A stretch of 64,000 nucleotides of DNA from DATGSL01 sp964645585. GTDB lineage: Bacteria > Verrucomicrobiota > Verrucomicrobiia > Opitutales > T3Sed10-336. The stretch is taken from assembly GCA_964645585.1 (NCBI GenBank), contig CAZYAN010000006.1, positions 42,223 to 106,222 of the forward strand, in the 5' to 3' direction. Positions 1-8,456 of the stretch are shown one piece after another. The number at the start of each line of letters is the position of its first letter. Position 1 is the first letter of the stretch. The notes under the pieces were generated by a model that was not told the DNA's origin, did no database searches, and saw nothing but the letters and a program-made list of their open reading frames with translations. The position numbers were made by a program, and so were the translations under genes.

Positions 1-2426
1 TCCTTTTCTCAGTCCGTTCCGGCGCCCGCGATTCGATGCCGGGAATGATGGACACCATCCTCAATCTCGGCCTCAACGACAAAACCGTCGAAGGTCTCGC
101 CTCCCGTTCCGGAAACGCTCGCTTTGCCTACGACTGTTACCGCCGGTTCATCCAAATGTACGGCGATGTCGTCATGGGCGTTCAGCCGGCAGATGAGCAT
201 GCGCATGAGCCGTTCGACGAAATCATGCAAGCGCTGAAAAAGGAGGTCAAAGCCGAAGAGGATACCGATCTCACCAGCGATGACCTCATCGAACTGATTG
301 CGCGTTTCAAAGCGCTCATCAAAAAGCGCACCGGCAAGACCTTTCCGCAGGATGTTCACAAGCAGCTCGACGGGGCGATTGGCGCCGTATTCAAATCTTG
401 GAACAACGACCGCGCGATTCTTTACCGGCGCAAGTATCGGATCCCCCACGAATGGGGAACCGCCGTCAATGTCCAGGCAATGGTGTTCGGCAACAGCGGC
501 GAAACTTCCGCGACCGGCGTCGCCTTCACCCGTGACCCGGCAACCGGCGAAAATGTTCTCTACGGCGAATACCTGATCAACGCCCAAGGCGAAGACGTGG
601 TCGCCGGTGTTCGCACGCCGCACCCGATCGCCCAGCTCGAAGAGGAAATGCCGCATGCATTCCGTGAACTCCAGCAGATCCGCAAGAAGCTCGAAAAGCA
701 TTTCAAGGATATGCAGGACTTCGAGTTCACTGTCGAAGACAACCACCTCTACATGCTCCAGACGCGCAACGGCAAGCGGACCGGCCTCGCCGCGATTCGC
801 ATCGCTGTTGAAATGGTGCGGGAGCGCCTGATAAACTGGAAGACAGCCGTCTGCCGCATCCCGGCCGAATCGATCTCCAGTCTCCTCGTACCGATCTTTG
901 ATCTCGAAGCCCGGAAAAAGGTCAAGGTGATTGGCACCGGCCTCCCCGCAGGCCCTGGCGCCGCCTCCGGAAAGGTCGTCTTCAGCGCCGCGGAAGCGGA
1001 GAAGCTGACCGACAAGGGCGAACACGTCGTCCTCTGCCGGGTCGAAACTTCCCCGGAAGATCTCCGCGGCATGCTCGCTTCCGACGGCATCCTTACCTCC
1101 CGCGGAGGCGTCAGCTCGCACGCGGCCCTCGTCGCGCGTCAAATGGGAAAAGTCTGCGTCTGCGGCGCTTCCGATATTGTCATCGATTACAAACGGAAAA
1201 CGCTGACGGCCGGTTCCGTCGTCCTGAAGGAGTTTGACGACATCTCGATCGACGGCACGACGGGCGAGGTCTTTGCCGGATATGTCCCGACCGCGCCTTC
1301 AGAGGTCAACCAGGTGCTCAGCGGCAAGCTGAAAGCCGACAAGAGCTACACCTTCCAGATCTTCGATCAGGTGATGAAGTGGGCCGACCGCGCCCGAAAG
1401 CTCAAGATCCGGACGAACTCCGATACGCCCGGTCAGGCAAGCCTCGCCATTGCGTTCGGCGCTGAAGGGATCGGGCTCTGCCGCACCGAGCATATGTTCT
1501 TCGACGGCGACCGCATCACCAGCATGCGCGAGATGATTATCGCGCAAAACGAAAAGGATCGTCGCGCCGCTCTGAGGAAGCTGCTGCCGCACCAGCGGTC
1601 AGACTTCGCCGGCCTCTTCAAGGCCATGAAGGGCTTCCCGGTCACCATCCGCCTTCTCGACCCGCCTTTGCACGAGTTCCTTCCGCATGACGGCACCGCG
1701 ATCCGCGCACTCGCGGAAAAGCTCGATGTGTCGCAGGAAGTGATCGTCGAACGCGTCAAAGCCCTGCACGAACAGAACCCAATGCTCGGCCACCGCGGCT
1801 GCCGCCTCGGCATCACGTACCCGGAAATCACCGAGATGCAGGCGCGCGCCATCTTCGAAGCGGCCGCGCAGGTTTCCAAACTGAAGAACGCACCAAAGGT
1901 CGTTCCGGAAATCATGGTTCCGCTGGTCGGCTTCCCGGGCGAGCTCCAGCATCAGGTCGAGATCATCCACCGTGTCGCCGCCGACGTGATGGAAAAGAAA
2001 AAGGTCAAGATCGACTACCTCGTCGGCACCATGATCGAAGTGCCCCGCGCTGCGATCGTCGCCGACGAGATTGCCGAAACAGCCGAGTTCTTCAGCTTCG
2101 GCACAAACGATCTGACCCAGACGACTCTCGGCATGAGCCGCGACGACTCGGGCAACTTCCTCCGGCTCTACCAGAACCACGAGATTCTGCCGGGGAATCC
2201 TTTCGCCTCGGTCGATGTCGAGGGAGTCGGCGAGCTGATGAAGCTCGGTATCGCCAACGGCCGCAAGACCCGCAAGAAAATCAAACTCGGCATCTGCGGC
2301 GAACACGGCGGTGATCCGGAGTCCGTAAAGTTCTGTCATCAGATCGGACTCGACTACGTCAGTTGCTCGCCCAATCGCGTGCCGATCGCCCGCCTCGCCG
2401 CCGCGCAGGCAGCGCTCGAAAAGTAA
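1..2426 (+). CDS. ppdK: Pyruvate, phosphate dikinase (5'-truncated by window edge)
   Basis: Interconverts pyruvate + ATP + Pi and PEP + AMP + PPi in the cytoplasm. The frame is open from base 3 and already reads the conserved 'SVRSGAR.SMPGMMDT' stretch of the N-terminal nucleotide-binding domain, so the start lies left of the window and roughly 80-100 residues are missing. The swivelling phosphohistidine domain has 'SRGGVSSHAALVAR' with its His at 1119-1121. The C-terminal PEP/pyruvate TIM barrel ends in 'CGEHGGDPESV' with the catalytic Cys at 2295-2297, followed by the family ending 'SCSPNRVPIARLAAAQAAL'. Length and motif order fit PPDK rather than PEP synthase or enzyme I. It stands alone and is closed by a strong terminator. 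Confidence 0.97.
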   Translation, partial: LFSVRSGARDSMPGMMDTILNLGLNDKTVEGLASRSGNARFAYDCYRRFIQMYGDVVMGVQPADEHAHEPFDEIMQALKKEVKAEEDTDLTSDDLIELIARFKALIKKRTGKTFPQDVHKQLDGAIGAVFKSWNNDRAILYRRKYRIPHEWGTAVNVQAMVFGNSGETSATGVAFTRDPATGENVLYGEYLINAQGEDVVAGVRTPHPIAQLEEEMPHAFRELQQIRKKLEKHFKDMQDFEFTVEDNHLYMLQTRNGKRTGLAAIRIAVEMVRERLINWKTAVCRIPAESISSLLVPIFDLEARKKVKVIGTGLPAGPGAASGKVVFSAAEAEKLTDKGEHVVLCRVETSPEDLRGMLASDGILTSRGGVSSHAALVARQMGKVCVCGASDIVIDYKRKTLTAGSVVLKEFDDISIDGTTGEVFAGYVPTAPSEVNQVLSGKLKADKSYTFQIFDQVMKWADRARKLKIRTNSDTPGQASLAIAFGAEGIGLCRTEHMFFDGDRITSMREMIIAQNEKDRRAALRKLLPHQRSDFAGLFKAMKGFPVTIRLLDPPLHEFLPHDGTAIRALAEKLDVSQEVIVERVKALHEQNPMLGHRGCRLGITYPEITEMQARAIFEAAAQVSKLKNAPKVVPEIMVPLVGFPGELQHQVEIIHRVAADVMEKKKVKIDYLVGTMIEVPRAAIVADEIAETAEFFSFGTNDLTQTTLGMSRDDSGNFLRLYQNHEILPGNPFASVDVEGVGELMKLGIANGRKTRKKIKLGICGEHGGDPESVKFCHQIGLDYVSCSPNRVPIARLAAAQAALEK

Positions 2427-2451
2427 GAGCGATCCAATCATTCAAACACAC

Positions 2452-2485
2452 AAAAGCCCCGGGGTCATTCGCCCCGGGGCTTTTT
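2452..2485 (+). terminator. Rho-independent terminator after ppdK
   Basis: A perfect 9-bp GC-only stem (GCCCCGGGG, 2456-2464, pairing with 2472-2480) has a 7-nt loop and a T5 tract at 2481-2485. It is preceded by A4, so it also has partial bidirectional character. It lies 26 nt after the ppdK stop. Confidence 0.93.
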
Positions 2486-2619
2486 GCTGCCTGTCCGCCG
2501 GCTCACACCGGCGGCCGCCAAACCACTCCGCCCCTGGCGACCCCTCTCCCAAACTTTGTGAAAATTAGAGCTGTTCGTGGTCAACCTTCCCGAACACAAT
2601 CCAGCTGCCGGTCCTTCAG

Positions 2620-3159
2620 TCATTCAGCCGCCTTGGGCGCTCCCAGAGCTTTGCTGTAAAATCCTGACCGGTCAAAGCAGCACACCCGCCGCTTTCCAGC
2701 AGCAAGCATCTCGCATCCGTTCTTGATTCGACGCGCCCGCGTTTCCGGCCGCTTGGCCGATACGATCCACTGTACCCAGTCTCTTCGGGCAGCTGGTGTG
2801 ATTTCCCGCCACATGGCCCGCGCCTTCGGATTCGCCGCTAGCGCTGTCCGAAAATCCGCGGGCACCCGCGGCTCCGGTTCCTTCTCAACCGGCTTAATCT
2901 CCAAGGAAACGATGTCTCCCGCAACTGCGCCCGCGGCTTCCCGCATCTTCCGACTTACTTTGAGCCAATGACTCCGCTGACCATCCGGCTCTAAAGTTGC
3001 GCGAAGCGGGCAATCGTTGATCGTCCCTTCCACTGTCACCATCGCACGAGTCGGAAGTTTGGCACTGGCCTCCTTGGGCAAGATCAGAAAAGTCCAGTCC
3101 CCGCCCCTGCCAGGTTCCGCAGGCCGCAGCAGCTTCGCTTCAAAGTGGATCGCAGCCAT
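2620..3159 (-). CDS. YdeI/OmpD-associated family protein (DUF1905 + YdeI)
   Basis: About 179 residues. The N-terminal half ('HFEAKLLRPAE...W.FLILPKEASAKLP') matches the DUF1905 beta-barrel domain. The C-terminal half ('FRTALAANPKARAMWREITPAARRDWVQWI..AKRPETRARRI') matches the YdeI helical domain, reported as bacteriocin-protection or OmpD-associated. ATG at 3159 is preferred because the codon before it is GTG. No substrate is evident. It is a monocistronic cytoplasmic protein transcribed away from the flavoprotein at 3278. Family call is firm, function is unknown. Confidence 0.85.
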   Translation of the reverse strand: MAAIHFEAKLLRPAEPGRGGDWTFLILPKEASAKLPTRAMVTVEGTINDCPLRATLEPDGQRSHWLKVSRKMREAAGAVAGDIVSLEIKPVEKEPEPRVPADFRTALAANPKARAMWREITPAARRDWVQWIVSAKRPETRARRIKNGCEMLAAGKRRVCCFDRSGFYSKALGAPKAAE

Positions 3160-3209
3160 CACCTGAATAGAATAAAAGGCTGATCGCAGCCGACAAGTTC
3201 AACATTCGA

Positions 3210-3244
3210 GACCGGTCACTCCCGGGAGAGCTGCCGGTCTTTTT
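3210..3244 (+). terminator. Possible hairpin with T-tract in the divergent gap
   Basis: GACCGG (3210-3215) pairs with CCGGTC (3234-3239), encloses an inner CTCCCGGGAG palindrome and is followed by T5. It lies only 34 nt before the next plus-strand start, so it could be a leader attenuator or chance. No upstream plus-strand gene needs it. Confidence 0.3.
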
Positions 3245-3277
3245 GATCTTTCGCCGCGCGCGCATCGTTTTCATAGT

Positions 3278-4684
3278 ATGGAAATGGAATACGACTTTCT
3301 CGTAATCGGCGGCGGCAGCGCCGGCTACGCTGCCGCGCGAACAGCCGCCGACGCAGGTCAGCGTGTCGCGGTTATCGATGGGGCGAAAGAACTCGGCGGC
3401 CTCTGCATCCTCCGGGGCTGCATGCCTTCCAAAACACTGCTCTACGCCGCCGAAGTCTTGCATCTCGCCCAGCGCGGGAGGGAGTTCGGCCTCGACATCC
3501 CCGATGCGAAAGCCGACATGCCCGCCGTCGCCAAACGAAAACGGGAAATCATCGCTGATTTCGCTGACTACCGGCGAAGCGGTCTCGAATCCGGGGCGTT
3601 CGACCTCTACCGAAGTCTTTGCCATTTTACCGATACAAATGAAGTCGAGCTCGTCGACGGGCGTCGCCTTCGCGGAAGAAAGATCGTGATCGCGACCGGA
3701 TCCGAAGTGAATTGTCCGCCGATTCCAGGGCTCGATGAGGCACCGGTTTGGACGAGCGACGATGTGCTGAACCTCGATTTTGTACCAGAATCCGTTCTCA
3801 TCCTCGGAGGCGGCACCGTCGGGTGCGAACTCGCTCAGTTCCTCCGGCGAATCGGAAGTCGTGTGACGCTGATCCAGCGGAGCCCGCATATCCTGACTGC
3901 CTTGGCCGACGACCTTGCGGAAGTTGTCGAATCGGCGTTTCGTGACGAAGGAATCGAACTGATCACGGAAACCAACTTGATTCGGATTGAGGCGAAAAAG
4001 GATTCCATAGCCGTCACCCTCGACTGCCGCGGAGAGCGCATGACGCGCACGGCCCGGCATTGCCTAAACGCCCTGGGGCGCCGGCCGCGCACAGCGCTGT
4101 TGCGGCTTGATACCGCGGGTGTTCGCACAACACCCTCCGGGCGCATCGCGACCGACGGTTTTCAACAGACCAGCAATCCCCATATCTATGCGGCCGGCGA
4201 CTGCTGCAGCCCGCATGAAATTGTCCATATCGCGATCGCCCAGGCGGAGGTCGCCGTGAAGCACGCGCTCGGACATAAGGTTGAGCCGATCCATTACGAT
4301 CATTTGCTCCAAGTCGCATTCACCGATCCGCAAATCGCGACCGCCGGGTTTTCGGAAAAGCAATTGCGACAGACGGGGCGAAAATTTCTGAGCGCGTCGT
4401 ATCCATTCGACGATCACGGAAAATCCATTCTGATGGAAGCGAAACGCGGATTCGTCCGCGTGTTCGCGGATGCCCAATCCGGCAAAATCCTCGGAGCGGA
4501 AATCGCGGGAAAAGACGCCGGCGAATTGATCCACTGCTTCTCCGTCGCACTCACCATGCAGGCGACCGTTTTCGATCTCATGCGCGCCCCTTGGTATCAT
4601 CCGACGCTAGCCGAGATCCTGACCTATCCGCTCGAAGAAATCGCCGAGTCGATCGAGAAAGCCCGCCGGGACCCACGGGCCTAA
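3278..4684 (+). CDS. Dihydrolipoamide dehydrogenase-like FAD/NAD(P) disulfide oxidoreductase
   Basis: A 468-residue class I pyridine nucleotide-disulfide oxidoreductase. In order: FAD Rossmann motif 'GGGSAGYAAA' near residue 11; redox pair C43/C48 in 'GLCILRGCMPSK'; second Rossmann motif 'LGGGTVGCELAQ'; FAD motif 'IYAAGDCC'; and C-terminal dimerisation domain with the His-Glu dyad in 'WYHPTLAE'. The C-terminal dyad and spacing fit lipoamide dehydrogenase, mercuric reductase or related disulfide reductases. No 2-oxoacid dehydrogenase E1/E2 gene is nearby and there is no C-terminal Cys pair as in MerA, so the substrate is undetermined. Confidence 0.88.
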   Translation: MEMEYDFLVIGGGSAGYAAARTAADAGQRVAVIDGAKELGGLCILRGCMPSKTLLYAAEVLHLAQRGREFGLDIPDAKADMPAVAKRKREIIADFADYRRSGLESGAFDLYRSLCHFTDTNEVELVDGRRLRGRKIVIATGSEVNCPPIPGLDEAPVWTSDDVLNLDFVPESVLILGGGTVGCELAQFLRRIGSRVTLIQRSPHILTALADDLAEVVESAFRDEGIELITETNLIRIEAKKDSIAVTLDCRGERMTRTARHCLNALGRRPRTALLRLDTAGVRTTPSGRIATDGFQQTSNPHIYAAGDCCSPHEIVHIAIAQAEVAVKHALGHKVEPIHYDHLLQVAFTDPQIATAGFSEKQLRQTGRKFLSASYPFDDHGKSILMEAKRGFVRVFADAQSGKILGAEIAGKDAGELIHCFSVALTMQATVFDLMRAPWYHPTLAEILTYPLEEIAESIEKARRDPRA

Positions 4685-4711
4685 GCAGGCATTTCCTGAA
4701 AAGTGCGGCAT

Positions 4712-4735
4712 TAAAAGGAACAGCTGTTCCTTTTA
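4712..4735. terminator. Perfect 24-bp palindrome, likely bidirectional terminator
   Basis: TAAAAGGAACAG followed immediately by its exact reverse complement. A-rich on the left and T-rich on the right, it gives a GC-containing stem plus U-tract on either strand. It sits between the convergent flavoprotein (ends 4684) and hisA (ends 4882), where a shared terminator is expected. The remaining gap to 4881 shows nothing else recognisable. Confidence 0.75.
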
Positions 4736-4881
4736 CTGTCGCGATGAAATGGGGCCGGGTGTTTTCCAGATCGCGCCGGCAGCGGTCTTCGAAATGCGCG
4801 AACGCCTCCCCTTTTTTCGAGAATCGAAACAGGCGGCAGGCTAAAAACCGAAATCCTGAAACCGCCTCTTGGCGCTTGCCC

Positions 4882-5610
4882 TCAGACGCGGGCCAAATGG
4901 ATCAAATCATCGAGCTCTACTTTGCCTTCATAGAGCGCTTTGCCGACGATCACTCCGGCGAGGTTCGGATGCGTCTTCGCCAGCTTGGCCAGTTCGACAA
5001 TGTCCTCGCGGCGCGCGACGCCGCCCGATGCGATCACCGCGCACGGAACCGCCTCGAGCATCTCCTTTTGCGCCTGAAAATTGGGGCCCGTCAGCATGCC
5101 GTCGGTGCTGATATCCGTGTAAATGATTGTCTGCACACCGATATCCGCCACGCGTTTCGCCATTTCGATCGCGAGCATCTCAGTCGTGTCCACCCAGCCT
5201 TTAATTGCGACCTTTCCGTCTCGAGCATCGATCCCGACGGCAATCCGTTCGCCAAACTGTTTCACCGCCTCTTGCACAAAATCCTCGCTCTCGAATGCCT
5301 TTGTGCCGATTACCACCCGACTCACCCCCGCCTCGACCGCCTTGGAAACGGTCGCTAGATCCCGGAAGCCTCCGCCGGTCTGCACCCGCACTCCCAAGGC
5401 GACAATGCGCTCGATACTGTTCCAGTTGGCCGGCAGGCCGGCAAAAGCGCCATCGAGATCGACGACGTGAATCCAGCTCGCGCCCTTCTCCTTCCAGAGA
5501 CGCGCCGCCTCCACCGGATCCCGAAAATATTCGGTTTCGGCGTCCGCCCTTCCCTGCAGCAACCGAACACAGCGGCCGCCGCGCAAATCAATAGCAGGAA
5601 AAATTTCCAT
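4882..5610 (-). CDS. hisA: ProFAR isomerase (HisA)
   Basis: Phosphoribosylformimino-5-aminoimidazole carboxamide ribotide isomerase, a histidine biosynthesis step. The 242-residue TIM barrel has the two catalytic aspartates in 'AIDLRGG' near the N-terminus and 'GIDARDG' mid-protein. The half-barrel phosphate sites appear as 'TGGGFRD' and 'ASGGVARREDI'. The start is ATG 5610 giving 'MEIFPAIDL'; a GTG two codons upstream is less likely. No other his gene is in the window. It is the last gene of a minus-strand run with the N-formylglutamate amidohydrolase-like gene 43 nt upstream. Confidence 0.96.
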   Translation of the reverse strand: MEIFPAIDLRGGRCVRLLQGRADAETEYFRDPVEAARLWKEKGASWIHVVDLDGAFAGLPANWNSIERIVALGVRVQTGGGFRDLATVSKAVEAGVSRVVIGTKAFESEDFVQEAVKQFGERIAVGIDARDGKVAIKGWVDTTEMLAIEMAKRVADIGVQTIIYTDISTDGMLTGPNFQAQKEMLEAVPCAVIASGGVARREDIVELAKLAKTHPNLAGVIVGKALYEGKVELDDLIHLARV

Positions 5611-5653
5611 GATCACTCAAATGGCTTTTCGCCCAAAGGCGCAAAAATACTTT

Positions 5654-6529
5654 TCACCGAACAGGGGCGGTCGTCGTTAATGCCGATTCGTTCAAAACAT
5701 ACGTTTCCAGATATGTCGCGATCGCATCGGCCAGCTTTCGCGCCGTTTCTCGCCGGATGTTCGAGCGACGATGATTCCGCCCCACCTCAAGCTGAATAGC
5801 GTCGATGCCGTCTGTATGGTGACTTCCATACTTACGGATAATATAGCCGTCTAGAAAGATTGTTTCGCCCGCCGGACTCTCCGGTGCATCGTTCACCGGC
5901 GGCAGCACGGGAACTTCGTTTGCGGCCAGCGCCCCAAAGAAGCTATTCGGCCCGATCAGCGCCTCCAAGCCGTGGCGTTCAAGAAGGCCAGTCACTGTCA
6001 TGCCATTGACGGTTCCGCGAATCATGTGATCAGGCTCAGCCGATTGCCCGTGGAGATCAATTAAGAGTCCGGTCCCAAAGGTTTCACGAATCTCATCGAC
6101 CGCTTTGCGCAACGCGTCGTGATAAGCATCGTAATACTTTTGGGAAATCGGTCCGCTGTACGCTTCGTCCGGACTAAGGTCCGGTCCGCGGTTCACGTCG
6201 ACAAAGTGACGGCTGAATTGAGCGAGGACGACGTACGGCTTCCTTCCGAAACGTTTGGTCAAGAACGCAATCGTCATCTCAGCAAGGTCGATCGTATGCA
6301 AATCACGCAGCGTCGAACCTTTTTCTTTCTTTTCGCCGCCAGGAACCGCAATTTCTCCGCCATGCGGCACCGAAATCACAATCGGCAGCGTCCCTTGCGT
6401 CACCCGCACCAGATTGCCGCCGTCAGAAGCGGGGACCGATCCCTCAAGAACGAGTGGTAAAACCAGCGGCACGATCCAAGGAAGAAGAAAGGCCGCGCGG
6501 CCAAAGTCTCTTTTCCCTATTGGCAGCAT
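5654..6529 (-). CDS. Exported N-formylglutamate amidohydrolase-family protein
   Basis: About 291 residues from ATG 6529; the upstream candidate is TTG. An N-terminal hydrophobic stretch ('FLLPWIVPLVLPLVL') looks like a signal peptide or anchor, so the catalytic part probably sits outside the cytoplasm. Family motifs are 'PIVISVPHGG', 'RHFVDVNRGPD', 'IDLHGQ' and 'GIDAIQLEVGRNHR', consistent with a zinc amidohydrolase fold. Cytoplasmic HutG-type enzymes have no such leader, so histidine degradation is not a safe inference. It lies 43 nt upstream of hisA and 57 nt downstream of a small membrane protein on the same strand. Confidence 0.8.
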   Translation of the reverse strand: MLPIGKRDFGRAAFLLPWIVPLVLPLVLEGSVPASDGGNLVRVTQGTLPIVISVPHGGEIAVPGGEKKEKGSTLRDLHTIDLAEMTIAFLTKRFGRKPYVVLAQFSRHFVDVNRGPDLSPDEAYSGPISQKYYDAYHDALRKAVDEIRETFGTGLLIDLHGQSAEPDHMIRGTVNGMTVTGLLERHGLEALIGPNSFFGALAANEVPVLPPVNDAPESPAGETIFLDGYIIRKYGSHHTDGIDAIQLEVGRNHRRSNIRRETARKLADAIATYLETYVLNESALTTTAPVR

Positions 6530-6586
6530 TGCCGGCAGATTGAACAACCCTTCACAAAAATCAAAGCGGCTGGCGTTCGGGCCCGG

Positions 6587-6919
6587 TCAAAAGGGTTTAA
6601 ACATCACCGCCCAGATCGCTAGCACAACTAGGACGACAGTGACTAACAACAGAGGCGTGCGAAGTTTCGGGCGCCGGTAGGCCAATCCACTAAACGCGCT
6701 GATGCCCAGCCAGGCGAGCAACTTGATAATGACCCACCCAGGAAAGGATCCTCCGAGCATTCCGAATCCGGAAACCAGCACGACTAAGCTGGCGATCCCG
6801 CCAAGGCTCATCACCCACTTTTTCGTTTTCGCATTCGGGCCGGCAAACGCATAAAACGTAAACGCCACCAGCAGAATCACGCCAACCAAGTGGAGGAACA
6901 GATAAAATGTATTCGACAT
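6587..6919 (-). CDS. Small multi-pass membrane protein
   Basis: 110 residues with about four hydrophobic segments, at residues 5-25, 36-55, 60-80 and 88-107. A His sits in the first ('YLFLHLVGVILL'). Short charged loops include 'AGPNAKTKKW' and 'YRRPKLRTP'. It resembles generic small integral membrane proteins conserved in this phylum, but no named family is certain. It heads the minus-strand run leading to the exported amidohydrolase and hisA. The gap to 7088 holds no further feature I can name. Confidence 0.75.
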   Translation of the reverse strand: MSNTFYLFLHLVGVILLVAFTFYAFAGPNAKTKKWVMSLGGIASLVVLVSGFGMLGGSFPGWVIIKLLAWLGISAFSGLAYRRPKLRTPLLLVTVVLVVLAIWAVMFKPF

Positions 6920-7088
6920 CTCCCCTCTCTTCTAGGGACAAAACGCGATCCGTCACCCCAAAAAGCAGTTCTCACCGCGCGAGGCCCGGATCTCTCCCTG
7001 AAAAAAGCGCCAGCGCACGCGACAAAACGCAAATATCTTGAGCTGCGACAATTCCTGCCATTGAATGATCGGGTATCTTGACCGTGCA

Positions 7089-7541
7089 ATGGAACAGAAC
7101 AGCAAACATAGACAGTGCACCGCGCAACGGCTCAAAAAGGCCGCCGCGCTCGCCCTGCTGGTTCTGTGCGGTCTCAGCCTGAATCTCCACCTGTTCGTCC
7201 TCCAGTTGTACGGCTGGTCAGGCATGTTTGCGGAAGCCCGGCAATCAACCGACTCCTGGTTCGAGGCGGCAACCCAAACGATCAGGGGTGAAAAACCGTG
7301 TGACATCTGCCGGCAGGTCGGCAAGGCGATGATCGCCGAGCGTCAGTCCGGAGCGCCGGACGAGCCTCCCATGGTTTCATCCTTCCCCTTCCAGATCCTG
7401 CTCTTCCTTCCGCTGGCCAAACGATTGCAGACGCTGAGTGCGCCGAGCAGTCATGCAACGCTTCTCGCTGCTTCCTCGCGACAACCCCGTGATTTCGCTC
7501 TTGCCCCGGCGGCGCCCCCGCCGCGAGCGATGTTCAGTTGA
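7089..7541 (+). CDS. Small membrane-anchored Cys-pair protein (DUF2946-like)
   Basis: About 150 residues from ATG 7089; an in-frame ATG at 7065 is possible. One N-terminal transmembrane segment ('AALALLVLCGLSLNLHLFVLQLYGW') is followed by a soluble 'W...MFAEA' helix and 'GEKPCDICRQVGKA' with a CxxC. A second hydrophobic patch and a Pro-rich 'APPPRAMFS' tail close it. The layout resembles short DUF2946-type proteins often found near copper genes; that link is recollection, not shown here. It precedes a pseudopilin and an Asp-box protein on the same strand. The 185-nt gap after it contains nothing obvious. Confidence 0.6.
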   Translation: MEQNSKHRQCTAQRLKKAAALALLVLCGLSLNLHLFVLQLYGWSGMFAEARQSTDSWFEAATQTIRGEKPCDICRQVGKAMIAERQSGAPDEPPMVSSFPFQILLFLPLAKRLQTLSAPSSHATLLAASSRQPRDFALAPAAPPPRAMFS

Positions 7542-7726
7542 TTCCGCACCACGCTCGAATTGAGCGCGAATCCAACCGCGGTCTCCCGGCATCCTGAACG
7601 CCGGCCCGCCTTATCGGCAGCCAGCTGAATCGATCCAAATCCACGGTCGCTGCCATTACGTATCCATCAACTGAACACATTTGCGTTGCGCCGCTCTCTC
7701 AGGAACAGGGCGCGCGCCTTTTCGCC

Positions 7727-8452
7727 ATGGAATCTTGCCTTGTCACGAAACCCGCCGCATGCGCATCCGCCGCGTCCGGCACCAAACAGCATCGACACGC
7801 GTTCACGCTCGTCGAGCTTCTTACCGTAATTGCCATCATCGGCATCCTCGCGGCTCTGCTGACACCAGCGGTATCGACGATTAAACGCCGCGCGCATGCC
7901 GCCAAATGCGTCAGCAACATCCGTCAGATCTCGCTGGCTTCCTACCTGTACGGCCAGGATCACGGAATCTATCCCGGCTGGGATGGAGACAGAGACCGCA
8001 AGGAGCTCTTGTATCCGTATCTCGATACAGGACAGTCGAACCGCGATACCGCCGATGACCAGATCTGGCATTGCCCCGCCAATGAACGGATCGATCGCGA
8101 AGCGAGCTACGGAATCAATACCTACCTCAACTGGCAGCCGTTCGCCCGCATCCGTGAACCGGCAGCGACGGTCGCTGTCGCCGACGCCGGTATTACCGAC
8201 GCTCGTGAATCGACCCTCGCCACTCACCTGATGCCGCCTTCGCGCACGACGACCGCCAACATTGGGCGGCCGAATCCACGGCATTCCGCCGCCGGACAGC
8301 CCGCTGCCGCCGTCGCGTTTGTCGACGGGCACGTCCGCTTGCTTCCGATGGACGAGCCATTCTATCCCGGGCCCGCCGGGGAATGGACCGGCAACGGAGT
8401 CACCGATCCGTTTGACCCGGCCTACAAAGATGAATGGTGGGATCTGCGATGA
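7727..8452 (+). CDS. Type II-secretion-like pseudopilin (H-x9-DG family)
   Basis: 241 residues. A 25-residue leader ends at 'HAFTLVELLTVIAIIGIL', the prepilin N-methylation and cleavage motif with Glu at +5 of the mature chain, then the hydrophobic helix. The globular part carries 'CVSNIRQISLASYLYGQDHG', 'GYPGW'-like and 'WHCPAN' elements, and the C-terminal H-x9-D-G signature at 'RHSAAGQPAAAVAFVDGH'. This domain is typical of the expanded pseudopilin families of Planctomycetes and Verrucomicrobiota. No pilus machinery gene is nearby. It ends 4 nt before the next start, implying cotranscription with the sialidase-like gene. Confidence 0.9.
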   Translation: MESCLVTKPAACASAASGTKQHRHAFTLVELLTVIAIIGILAALLTPAVSTIKRRAHAAKCVSNIRQISLASYLYGQDHGIYPGWDGDRDRKELLYPYLDTGQSNRDTADDQIWHCPANERIDREASYGINTYLNWQPFARIREPAATVAVADAGITDARESTLATHLMPPSRTTTANIGRPNPRHSAAGQPAAAVAFVDGHVRLLPMDEPFYPGPAGEWTGNGVTDPFDPAYKDEWWDLR

Positions 8453-8456
8453 TTCA

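Noticed and set aside
5654..6529. Histidine utilisation (hutG) operon with hisA
   Set aside because: The enzyme has an export signal and there are no hutH/U/I genes; proximity to hisA is insufficient.
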